From NCBI GenBank assembly GCA_900315265.1, contig OMYN01000005.1:59518-123517 (forward strand): 64,000 nt of DNA. Direction: 5' to 3'. The position numbers were made by a program, and so were the translations under genes. The notes beneath the pieces were generated by a model. That model saw nothing but the letters and a program-made list of their open reading frames with translations, had not been told where the DNA came from and ran no database searches. The stretch is from an uncultured Eubacteriales bacterium. GTDB taxonomy: Bacteria > Bacillota > Clostridia > Lachnospirales > Bianqueaceae. Below are positions 15,058 through 22,813 of this stretch, in pieces (position 1 is the first letter of the stretch; each line of letters starts with the position of its first letter).

Positions 15058-16797
15058 TCACTGCATATCCAGATGGGGCCTGGACCAGGAATGGTCCTCG
15101 ATCATATGAAAATCGATATTTTCGGCACTTTCATGGGATAAATAATGCATTTCAACTGTCTGTGCCATATCACCTTTTCCTTTGCTGCGGTACCAGTCCA
15201 GCATCCTGCGGAAATATTTCCCTACCAGGTGGTTGCGGTAAGGATTCATCCTAACTCGCACCGTATTCCCTCCTGCACTGATGCGTAGGACAACTTCCGC
15301 ACGGTACCAGATCGATTTGATGAGGTAGCCGGACAAAATACTGTGCTCAGATGGGACAGCGATCAAAATCCGATCCTGATCTGCCTGGGTAAGATCAGTA
15401 ACATCGATCCCGGCAAACCTTCCATAACTCTCGGTTGCCGGAAGCTCAAGAATGATTTTCCGGTCTTCGGATCTCAGCAAGGCAGCAACTTCTTCCGGGA
15501 TCCGGGCGGCCGTATAGTCATCGGCCTTCATTTTCCTTGCAGAACCTTCGCGTCTTACCGGTATGTCACTGGCGGGATCGGCTCTCTCCAGGTCGGAATC
15601 CGGGTTGTCGGATCCTCTCATAAAGTTTTCCTTTACCGATGTGATTCCGTATTTTTTGTGCAGATCATGGAATCCCGAGGCGATACGGATGAAGTAGTCA
15701 ATGTCCTGCATGTCCTGCCATCCCAGCTTCTCCATTCTGTGGGGCCTCCACATCTCTTCATGGCAGCTGACCCCGTTCTTGGAAAAGAACTCGCATCCTT
15801 CCAGGCAGCTTTCTACTCCCTGCTCGGCACTGAGACCTTCCGGTTTTGCTGTCTCGGCTCCGCATACCATCTGAGTATAGACCCGTCCTTTACCGAAAAC
15901 TTCGACAGCATCTGTGATCCTTTTTACCCACTCATCACGGCCGACCCATCTTGTCTTACCAGGACACCGGCGTTCGAACATGTCCTTGTCCCAGATCTCA
16001 ACATTGGGCCGATAGGATGATAAGGGTGTTTCCTCGTAGAGGCGTTTGGCCCATTCTTTCCTGTATGCAGGCGCCTGCAGCTGAAATTCAGGCTTGTCTC
16101 CAAAGAAAGCACCGATCTCGTTCAGAAGGCGGATATACCGTTCCAGTTCATCTGAAAAAGGAGGGTCACCTCCGAAGTCACTGCCTCCTGAGAAGGATAT
16201 CTCCGTAAATCTTCCGGGCTCTTTCAGTGCCTCTTTGACTGTCTCAGCATTTTCGTCCTGGTCTACCTCAGGCAGCACCGTCGGCGCGGAAAATAAGGCA
16301 CAGTAATGGCATTGTTCCCCATGTTCCCAAAAGCGGCATTTCTGAAAGGCGTTGATCAACAGTCTCTGGCCGGTGCAGGTCCCGCCCAGAAGATCCATCG
16401 TCGTTCCCTTGGAAGTTTTATGGTCAAAAAACTGAGGTCTGGGGATGAAGTCGACAATATCCGCGATCCGGTCTCCTTCTTTAGCCAGAAATACATCCGC
16501 TTTCTCGTCATAGTCGATAAGGTACGGATCTTTATATGGTTCTCCGTAGTTTACTAATACGCTGCTTCCGTCGCGAAAGCTCACGGCACCGGGTGTATAG
16601 AAATCTTCCTTGCGGATCTCAAGGCTGATACCGAACGGTTCCGCCTTGGTGAACCGGTAATAGGGCTCCTGCAGTTTAGCAAGCGCTCGCTTTGAGAAGA
16701 CGCATCCGTACTTTGTCATACTGATCTTAAAGATCAATATGGGTGATATGTCCGGATACTTGTCCCGGAAAAAGGCCAGCTCTTCTATTTTTGTCAT
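15058..16797 (-). CDS. Radical SAM enzyme with an atypical cysteine motif, in the TPP-controlled operon
   Basis: A 579-residue protein. Cys154, Cys163 and Cys166 (KCRFWEHGEQCHYCALF) form a C-X8-C-X2-C cluster motif, unlike the usual CX3CX2C. The following ISFSGGSDFGGDP fits the GGE-like SAM motif. About 150 residues before the cluster form a separate N-terminal domain, and a C-terminal region of ~150 residues contains conserved-looking RMNPYRNHLVGKYF. GGGAGGAA lies before the ATG. It is the last gene of the TPP-riboswitch ykoEDCF operon, so a role in making or salvaging a thiamine pyrimidine-type compound is a reasonable inference. I do not recognise a named family. Confidence 0.8.
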   Translation of the reverse strand: MTKIEELAFFRDKYPDISPILIFKISMTKYGCVFSKRALAKLQEPYYRFTKAEPFGISLEIRKEDFYTPGAVSFRDGSSVLVNYGEPYKDPYLIDYDEKADVFLAKEGDRIADIVDFIPRPQFFDHKTSKGTTMDLLGGTCTGQRLLINAFQKCRFWEHGEQCHYCALFSAPTVLPEVDQDENAETVKEALKEPGRFTEISFSGGSDFGGDPPFSDELERYIRLLNEIGAFFGDKPEFQLQAPAYRKEWAKRLYEETPLSSYRPNVEIWDKDMFERRCPGKTRWVGRDEWVKRITDAVEVFGKGRVYTQMVCGAETAKPEGLSAEQGVESCLEGCEFFSKNGVSCHEEMWRPHRMEKLGWQDMQDIDYFIRIASGFHDLHKKYGITSVKENFMRGSDNPDSDLERADPASDIPVRREGSARKMKADDYTAARIPEEVAALLRSEDRKIILELPATESYGRFAGIDVTDLTQADQDRILIAVPSEHSILSGYLIKSIWYRAEVVLRISAGGNTVRVRMNPYRNHLVGKYFRRMLDWYRSKGKGDMAQTVEMHYLSHESAENIDFHMIEDHSWSRPHLDMQ

Positions 16798-16828
16798 TTA
16801 TTATTCCTCCCGGTCAATGCCAGGCTCA

Positions 16829-17452
16829 TCAGTCCGGAGCATTGACTACCATGGTTATTTCCATCGCAAAGTGGCTGAAGTTCGCTTTACACTGCCCGAA
16901 TACCCAGCGGAAATAGTCGAAGAGTTCGTGCACATCTCCATGAAGGATGGTTCCGCCATGGCCGGTTTCTTTATATAGTCCAAGGTCGATGGAATGATTC
17001 ACGATATCTGCGATTCCTTTCATATAATCGTCAGAACCAAGCGGATAAAGTTCCCACCGGCAATCGACCGGAAAATGGACATTTTTAAGTCCCTCTTCGT
17101 TTGCCGGTTTTGCTTCTTCAGACAACACGAAGTCAGCGTCATGATCGCCCGGGCAGCCATGGCTCAGATTCATCTCCAAGGTCATATGGACATCCGGCCT
17201 GTATGCATAGGCAAAGCAAGCCATGACTGCGTCAAGGACATCTTCCATCCTGCCCCTGTATACGGTTCCCATACGGTCCGTATGGGTCCAGACATGGCTG
17301 GTGTCGAGTTTCTTAAGGGCTCCTAAAATAATCTCCTCAAAGTTACCTGCCATAGGTGCAAGCATAAAATTGCATGTAGTAATGTCTTTCTTAGCTCCCG
17401 GAGTTCCCGGGCAGCAGCTTCCATAGGTCACGTATTCTTTCTTCTCAGACAT
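16829..17452 (-). CDS. ykoF: YkoF-type thiamine/hydroxymethylpyrimidine-binding protein
   Basis: A 207-residue soluble protein with two YkoF-like halves. The first includes NFMLAPMAGNFEEIILGALKK, the second VHFPVDCRWELYPLGSDDYM followed by a region ending MEITMVVNA. YkoF of Bacillus binds thiamine or its pyrimidine and is co-encoded with the YkoEDC transporter. GGAGGAA precedes the ATG. It sits between ykoC and the radical SAM gene in a TPP-riboswitch operon, so it likely delivers or senses the imported pyrimidine. Confidence 0.88.
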   Translation of the reverse strand: MSEKKEYVTYGSCCPGTPGAKKDITTCNFMLAPMAGNFEEIILGALKKLDTSHVWTHTDRMGTVYRGRMEDVLDAVMACFAYAYRPDVHMTLEMNLSHGCPGDHDADFVLSEEAKPANEEGLKNVHFPVDCRWELYPLGSDDYMKGIADIVNHSIDLGLYKETGHGGTILHGDVHELFDYFRWVFGQCKANFSHFAMEITMVVNAPD

Positions 17453-17518
17453 GATTTTTCCTCCTATACGCGTTTTTTATCTATGACGATACAAATGATC
17501 AACGTAACGGATCCCTTT

Positions 17519-18271
17519 TCACAGCAGGGGAATAAACTGAAAATGACTGTCGATACAGGCGAGTAAGACAAATAAGATAAATGAAATGCACAGTATAACA
17601 TCTGCCCGTCTTACCTTCATGATCCGGACACTGGTCCTTTGCCCGTCTCCGTCGAAGCCTTTGGACTCCATAGCCATGGCAAGCGTCTCCGACCAGCGCA
17701 TGCAGTTCACCATGGCTGCGAAGAAAGGCTTCAGTGAAATAGGACTCTGACGGATCCCTCTTACCCGAAATGCCAGTCTGGCATCGCTCAGTTCCTGCCC
17801 GATCTGCGGTATCAGGTGAAACGCTGCAAGTATCCCATATGCGAATTTCGGCTTCATATGCCCTTGCTGCATCAGGCTTTGGATAAAATCCAAATTATCA
17901 GTCGTAAAGGTGAAAAACATTCCAAGCGATGCGTACGCAAGGACACGGGAAGACATCTTAAGTCCTATATAGACAGGGTTATTTGACGCTGTCTTTCCTG
18001 CCGTAAACATATAATAACCGGCATCGGATCCCGCTCCGGCACCATTCCGGTAACCTGTCATGAACATGACAAGAACCAGGAACAGGATGGGCAAGAGCAC
18101 GCGGGGAAAATTGCGTCTGCTCCTCTTTGTCAGAAAAAGGATGCAGAAAAGGCAAATTCCCGTGACCGTCAGATTTACCGCAACCGACCGGTTGAAGCCG
18201 AGGATGACCGCGCAAACCAATACCATGATCATTTTCACGGTAGGATTCATTTTCTCAAGACAAATGATCAT
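17519..18271 (-). CDS. ykoC: Energy-coupling factor transmembrane subunit (EcfT/YkoC)
   Basis: A 250-residue membrane protein, the T component that couples the ATPases to the vitamin-binding subunit. It has about five to six helices and an EcfT coupling motif, ARLAFRVRGIRQSPISLKPF (A-R-x-x-R-G) followed by AMAMESKGFDGDG, a second Ala-Arg-Gly-like coupling segment. It overlaps the end of the ATPase gene by four bases (ATGA), showing tight coupling. Confidence 0.92.
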   Translation of the reverse strand: MIICLEKMNPTVKMIMVLVCAVILGFNRSVAVNLTVTGICLFCILFLTKRSRRNFPRVLLPILFLVLVMFMTGYRNGAGAGSDAGYYMFTAGKTASNNPVYIGLKMSSRVLAYASLGMFFTFTTDNLDFIQSLMQQGHMKPKFAYGILAAFHLIPQIGQELSDARLAFRVRGIRQSPISLKPFFAAMVNCMRWSETLAMAMESKGFDGDGQRTSVRIMKVRRADVILCISFILFVLLACIDSHFQFIPLL

Positions 18272-19902
18272 CTCAGTTCACCATCCTCTATCCGGTAAAC
18301 CTTGTCAGCCCACCGTTTTACCAGGACCGGATCATGGGTCGAAAAAAGTATAGTCAGCTTCTCCTGCTCCATCCGTTTTTCAAGGATTTTCATGATCTCT
18401 TCCGTCATTGCTTCATCCTGCCCGTAGGTAGGTTCATCCAGTAAAAGGACCTTCTGCTGTCCTGCAATGACAGAAAGGACAGCCAAACGCCTCTGCTGAC
18501 CCTGGCTGAGCATGTAAGGGGAATACCTGCGAAAGCGGCTCAGCCCGAATTCCCTCAGCATCTCAATGGCAGCATTTTCCGTGTCGGATCCGGCCAGTTT
18601 TTCCGGTTTTACGGGCCTTCCCAGTATTCCTGTCTCAACCTCCTGCAGGACATTCTGGGTGATGAATTGATTGGAAGGATTCTGAAAAACGATACCCACG
18701 TTCTTCAAAAGCGTTCGTGTCTTCATCTGCCTCAATTCCTGCATCTGTCCGGTCGAATCATCTCTGATGCAGATATTTCCTGTGTAATTCTGCCGGCCAA
18801 GCAAAGTTCGGAAAAGAGTCGTTTTGCCTGCGCCGGAAGGACCCAGGACCGCTGTCATCTCTCCCGGATAAAAGGCAGCATCTGCATGACCAAGGATCAA
18901 GGTACCTTTGGCTCCACTGCCAAGATGCTTTTTGCCGGCGTAGATTCCGGCATCCTGCAAAGCGATGGTCGGTGAGACTTTTTCTTCAGAGTTTTCGGGA
19001 TCAGGCAAGTGATCGGTCAAGGTTCCTACTGCAGGGCCATTTGAACATATTTTTGTCCTCTCCTGTTTTGACAGCACTGTTTGGTAGGGCCATCTGAGCC
19101 CTTCTGCTTTAAATAGGTCCTCTGACTTGCGTACCTGATCGGGCAGAAGGGATGCACAGATCTTCCCTTCCCCATTCATGATCATGATCCGGTCCGCTCT
19201 TGAGAGCCATACATCCAGAGAATGGTCGACAGCGATGATCGTTGTCCCCAGTTGCTTGTTCATCTCAATCAGCTGGTCCGCGATCTTTTCCGCCCAGTCA
19301 ATATCGATGTTAGCAAAAGGCTCATCCAGCAGGATGACTCCTTCTCCCCCTCCTTCCTGCTGAAGAAGGAATATGCAGGAGAGGGCAGCTTTTTGTTTCT
19401 CACCTCCAGACAAGGTCAAAAAGGGGCGGTCAAGATAGTCTGTCATGCCCGTTTTTTCGGCAGCCTCTTGTATGCGGTGTCCCATATCCGAAGGCGGACA
19501 GGAGATATTTTCCAGGCAGAAAGTCATCTCCTGACGAAGAGTCTGCATGCAGAACTGCAGATCTGCATTCTGAAACATCATGGACAGGACCTTAGACCTT
19601 TCCGGGATAGAATAGGAAGAGAGATCCTTACGCATTAAAAGGATCTTTCCGGATTGAAGGATCCCACCGTTTTCAGGGTATAGGCCGCCCATGAGGGCTG
19701 CAAGTGTACTCTTTCCGCACCCGCTTCTGCCCATCAGGACCGTCACCTCCCCTTTGGGGAAGGAGACGGAAATATCTTCCAGTACATTAGCCTTATTTTG
19801 TTGAAGGTATCGGAAAGTTACATGGCTGCACGAAATGGCGTCCGTTTTTTCGTTTTGGAGCCCGTGGTCCCTGTCATTGACCTGCTCAGGCAGCTCACTC
19901 AT
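18268..19902 (-). CDS. ykoD: Tandem-ATPase energy-coupling factor protein (YkoD)
   Basis: A 544-residue protein with two ABC ATPase domains in one chain. Domain 1 has GRSGCGKSTLAALMGG, LSGGEKQKAALS and VILLDEPFANID. Domain 2 (from ~310) has GPSGAGKTTLFRTL, LSQGQQRRLAVLS and VLLLDEPTYGQD. Both ATP sites look complete, with H-loops at AVDHSLD and STHDPVL. It powers import of the pyrimidine captured by YkoE. It overlaps its neighbours by ATGA on both sides. Confidence 0.94.
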   Translation of the reverse strand: MSELPEQVNDRDHGLQNEKTDAISCSHVTFRYLQQNKANVLEDISVSFPKGEVTVLMGRSGCGKSTLAALMGGLYPENGGILQSGKILLMRKDLSSYSIPERSKVLSMMFQNADLQFCMQTLRQEMTFCLENISCPPSDMGHRIQEAAEKTGMTDYLDRPFLTLSGGEKQKAALSCIFLLQQEGGGEGVILLDEPFANIDIDWAEKIADQLIEMNKQLGTTIIAVDHSLDVWLSRADRIMIMNGEGKICASLLPDQVRKSEDLFKAEGLRWPYQTVLSKQERTKICSNGPAVGTLTDHLPDPENSEEKVSPTIALQDAGIYAGKKHLGSGAKGTLILGHADAAFYPGEMTAVLGPSGAGKTTLFRTLLGRQNYTGNICIRDDSTGQMQELRQMKTRTLLKNVGIVFQNPSNQFITQNVLQEVETGILGRPVKPEKLAGSDTENAAIEMLREFGLSRFRRYSPYMLSQGQQRRLAVLSVIAGQQKVLLLDEPTYGQDEAMTEEIMKILEKRMEQEKLTILFSTHDPVLVKRWADKVYRIEDGELR

Positions 19903-20522
19903 TCCTCGTCCTTCACTTCATAGTCTTTTTTGGAGCCCGCCTGCTGACCTATCGGATAGGCATTCAGAACACCGGCTTTGGCAAGCCCATTGCAAAGCAG
20001 CTTTGTAATGACCGAAGTAAAGATGATCGCACTAACCAGGCGGATCAGGATCTGTACAAGGATCATCCATACCGGGTTCAGGTAGTACTGGTAGGCTATG
20101 CAGTCATAAATATAGCTGGCTGCCGTCACCGTAAAGGCAGATATGATAGTGGGAGTCCAATCAAATCTCTTGTAGCGGAATATAGCAAAAGCGACTTCAA
20201 CACCAAGGCCCTGAATGATTCCGTTAAGGATGACGCTGGGGCCGAATGAATTGCCCATCAATACTTCCAGAACAGATGCAATGACTTCCGCGACGATCCC
20301 GACACCAGGTTTCTGGATGATCAAAATTGCAAAAGTCGACGCCATGAAATAGATCCCGTAAAGAGGTTCCCACCCGAGGACTCCAAGTCCCTTCGGAGTC
20401 AGCGCAGCACTGATCGCACTGCCGACATACACGGTCCCCAGATATAAAAACGAGAAAAGAACGCCTGCGATCGCGATCAGCAAGACATCCTTCAATTTCC
20501 AGCTGAAACTTTTCTTTTCCAT
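19899..20522 (-). CDS. ykoE: ECF S component for thiamine pyrimidine (YkoE)
   Basis: A 207-residue membrane protein with about six helices, starting WKLKDVLLIAIAGVLFSFLYLG and containing ALTPKGLGVLGWEPLYGIYF, typical of YkoE. It binds the hydroxymethylpyrimidine moiety or thiamine. The ATG at 20522 is preferred over the frame start at 20573 because GGAGGATACT lies directly in front of it. First gene of the operon, behind a TPP riboswitch and terminator. Confidence 0.93.
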   Translation of the reverse strand: MEKKSFSWKLKDVLLIAIAGVLFSFLYLGTVYVGSAISAALTPKGLGVLGWEPLYGIYFMASTFAILIIQKPGVGIVAEVIASVLEVLMGNSFGPSVILNGIIQGLGVEVAFAIFRYKRFDWTPTIISAFTVTAASYIYDCIAYQYYLNPVWMILVQILIRLVSAIIFTSVITKLLCNGLAKAGVLNAYPIGQQAGSKKDYEVKDEE

Positions 20523-20580
20523 AGTATCCTCCCTGGATAGCATTAGTTGTCGGAATAAAGCCGAACCTTTCACCTTAGAT

Positions 20581-20616
20581 AAATCAAAGGCGCATCAGAT
20601 GATAACCTGATGCGCC
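20581..20616 (-). terminator. Intrinsic terminator of the TPP riboswitch
   Basis: Stem GGCGCATCAG (20589-20598) / CTGATGCGCC (20607-20616); on the minus strand TTTGATTT follows. Formed when TPP is bound, it would stop transcription before ykoE. Confidence 0.88.
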
Positions 20617-20641
20617 TCAAAAGTTCTTTGTATATCAAAGA

Positions 20642-20730
20642 CACTCCCTACGCCGGCATAGTCCGGATCAGGTTAACGGGTCAAGGCTTTTCGGTACCTT
20701 ATCTCAGACCCATACCAAGGGTCTCCCCGG
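20642..20730 (-). promoter_or_regulatory. TPP riboswitch (THI box)
   Basis: Read on the minus strand, the conserved TPP aptamer blocks appear in order: GGGG...GGGTCTGAGAT, ACCCGTTAACCTGATCCGG and GCCGGCGTAGGGAGTG. These are the pyrimidine-sensing CTGAGA and the pyrophosphate-sensing region around CTGATC...GCGTAGGGA. It controls ykoEDCF and the radical SAM gene. Confidence 0.95.
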
Positions 20731-20782
20731 TTCTTTTTATGATTTGTCAGAAGTTGAATATCCGATCATTCCAACGACAGAC

Positions 20783-20811
20783 ATTTTAGTACAGCTTACC
20801 TTTTATGTCAA
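20783..20811 (-). promoter_or_regulatory. Promoter of the TPP-controlled operon
   Basis: On the minus strand TTGACA (20806-20811), 17-bp spacer, TAAAAT (20783-20788). Confidence 0.85.
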
Positions 20812-20920
20812 TTTTTACTCCACCTTCTTTTACAGCGGACAAGGCATATCTTGCAGCAATTCCGCCGTCTCAAAGGATCAACATAAAAAATCTCAATTAT
20901 TTTTCTGAAACTTGGTTTTT

Positions 20921-20952
20921 TTAAGCTTAGCTTAAGGTTAGACCTTTATACT
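20921..20952 (+). promoter_or_regulatory. Direct repeat and -10 box upstream of the beta-helix lipoprotein
   Basis: TTAAGC at 20921 and TTAAGG at 20932 are spaced 11 bp, one helical turn, and are followed by TATACT at 20947-20952. No good -35 box exists; the repeats sit where it would be. This fits binding of an OmpR/PhoB-type response regulator that activates from the -35 region (inference). Confidence 0.45.
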
Positions 20953-21054
20953 GCGAAGTATCAAAAGAAAAACAAAACAAACCCAAGGCTAAAGGTTTCA
21001 ACGGATAAGACCGCTGCATCTGAAAAAGATCCGGCAGTCTGGAAAGGATATAAA

Positions 21055-22713
21055 ATGAGAAAGAAATATTTAGCAAAAGCTATGACCCTTGCACTGGTAA
21101 CGTCGATCGTCCTTACCGGCTGCTCTGCTTCCGGAACGGGTACGTCCACTGCCGGTACAGAATCATCGGCAGTTCAGGAAGAATCTTCGGCAGAAGAATC
21201 TTCCGAAGAGACGTCCTCTTCTACTGCTGATGAGCAGGATCAGGACAAGACACAGGGTCAGCCGCCTGAAAAACCGGATGATAACGGACAGCAGGGAAGC
21301 GGCGGTCCCCAGGGAACGCCTCCGGACGGGACCAGCGGCAATGCTCCTCAGGGTGCTCCTAACGGGCAGCCCGGCGGGGGACCTGGATCTTCCGGTTCCG
21401 CGGATGTTACTTACGGCAGTGATACTGAAATCAGCAGCGACACGACGATCAGCAATCAGTCGATCGATTCTACCGGCACCGATCAGGAAGCCGTCCTGGT
21501 CGACAACGGAGCGACCGCACAGCTTGAAAATGTGACCATCGACCGTACTTCCAGTGACAGTACCGGAGGAGATAATGCCAGCTTTTACGGAGTCGGCGCT
21601 TCTGTTTTGACTACGGAAGGAACCACCTATATCAAAGACAGCACGATCACTTCCGATTCCAAAGGCGGAGCCGGAGTCTTCTCATACGGAGACAGCTCCA
21701 CGACCTATGTTTCCAATACGACTATCAACACCAAGCAGGACACATCCGGAGGTATCCATGTAGCCGGCGGAGGCAAACTCTACGCCTGTGACGATACCGT
21801 TACGACCGCCGGAGAGTCTTCGGCAGCCATCCGCAGCGACCGCGGCGGAGGCACCATGGTAGTCGACGGAGGCAGTTATACTTCGAACGGTACCGGTTCT
21901 CCGGCTATCTACTCCACTGCCGACATTACGGTTCACGACGCTGATCTGACAGCCAATAATTCTGAGACCGTCTGCATCGAAGGACTGAACTCCGTCCGCC
22001 TCTTCGACTGCGATCTGACAGGCAATATGCCCGACAATGATCAAAACGACTGCACCTGGAACGTGATCCTGTACCAGAGTATGTCCGGAGACTCTCAGGA
22101 AGGCAACAGCACCTTCGAAATGCAGGGAGGGACCCTGACAGCCAAAAACGGAGGTATGTTCTACACGACCAATACGGAATCTACCTTTATCCTGGACAAT
22201 GTCAGCATCAAATATGCGGATCAGAATGATTTCTTCCTTAAATGCACCGGCAACTCCAACGCCAGAGGATGGGGATCATCCGGTTCCAACGGCGCTGACT
22301 GCACCTTTACCGCGATTGACCAGACTATGGAAGGAGACATCATCTGGGATTCCATTTCCGAACTTAACTTCTATATGACCGGAAAGAGCACTCTTACCGG
22401 AGCTGTCATCGATGATGAAAGCAATGCCGGAAACGGCGGCGACGGCAGCTGCAATCTTTACATTGCCAAAGGATCCACCTGGACCGTGACCGGAGACAGC
22501 ACTCTTACTAATCTGTACAACGCCGGCACTATTAAAGATGCAAACGGCAATACCGTTACTATTAAAGGTACGGATGGAACCGTTTATGTAAAAGGCAGCA
22601 GCCAGTACACCATCACTGTATCCACCTACTCCACCAGTGTTGACGCAAGCGGCGCTTCCGCGATCGATTCCTGGACGGATTATCAGGTTGATAAACCGGA
22701 CGCCATCGCATAA
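21055..22713 (+). CDS. Surface lipoprotein with a beta-helix carbohydrate-binding/adhesin-like domain
   Basis: A 552-residue protein. Signal peptide with lipobox LTGC (Cys ~22), then a low-complexity linker to about residue 120, first Ser/Glu-rich and then Pro/Gly/Gln-rich (PPEKPDDNGQQGSGGPQG). The remainder is a long run of short beta-strand repeats (GTTYIKDSTITSDSKGGAGV, GGGTMVVDGGSYTSNG, LFDCDLTGNMPDND) typical of right-handed parallel beta-helices of the Cthe_2159/polygalacturonan-binding type. Probably exposed on the cell surface, binding polysaccharide or acting as an adhesin. Start chosen by GGAAAGGAT upstream. Monocistronic with its own terminator. Confidence 0.83.
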   Translation: MRKKYLAKAMTLALVTSIVLTGCSASGTGTSTAGTESSAVQEESSAEESSEETSSSTADEQDQDKTQGQPPEKPDDNGQQGSGGPQGTPPDGTSGNAPQGAPNGQPGGGPGSSGSADVTYGSDTEISSDTTISNQSIDSTGTDQEAVLVDNGATAQLENVTIDRTSSDSTGGDNASFYGVGASVLTTEGTTYIKDSTITSDSKGGAGVFSYGDSSTTYVSNTTINTKQDTSGGIHVAGGGKLYACDDTVTTAGESSAAIRSDRGGGTMVVDGGSYTSNGTGSPAIYSTADITVHDADLTANNSETVCIEGLNSVRLFDCDLTGNMPDNDQNDCTWNVILYQSMSGDSQEGNSTFEMQGGTLTAKNGGMFYTTNTESTFILDNVSIKYADQNDFFLKCTGNSNARGWGSSGSNGADCTFTAIDQTMEGDIIWDSISELNFYMTGKSTLTGAVIDDESNAGNGGDGSCNLYIAKGSTWTVTGDSTLTNLYNAGTIKDANGNTVTIKGTDGTVYVKGSSQYTITVSTYSTSVDASGASAIDSWTDYQVDKPDAIA

Positions 22714-22763
22714 CAAAAGGTCCGGCAGGTTGATATCAATAAATAAAACGAAGCTATATAAAA

Positions 22764-22797
22764 ACAAGCTCCTTTAGAGTCATCTAAAGGAGCTTGT
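22764..22797. terminator. Bidirectional terminator
   Basis: Perfect 14-bp stem ACAAGCTCCTTTAG / CTAAAGGAGCTTGT, loop AGTCAT. A T run follows clearly on the minus strand (TTTTTATA) and more weakly on the plus strand, so it serves both convergent genes. Confidence 0.92.
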
Positions 22798-22813
22798 TTG
22801 CTGTCAGATTAAT

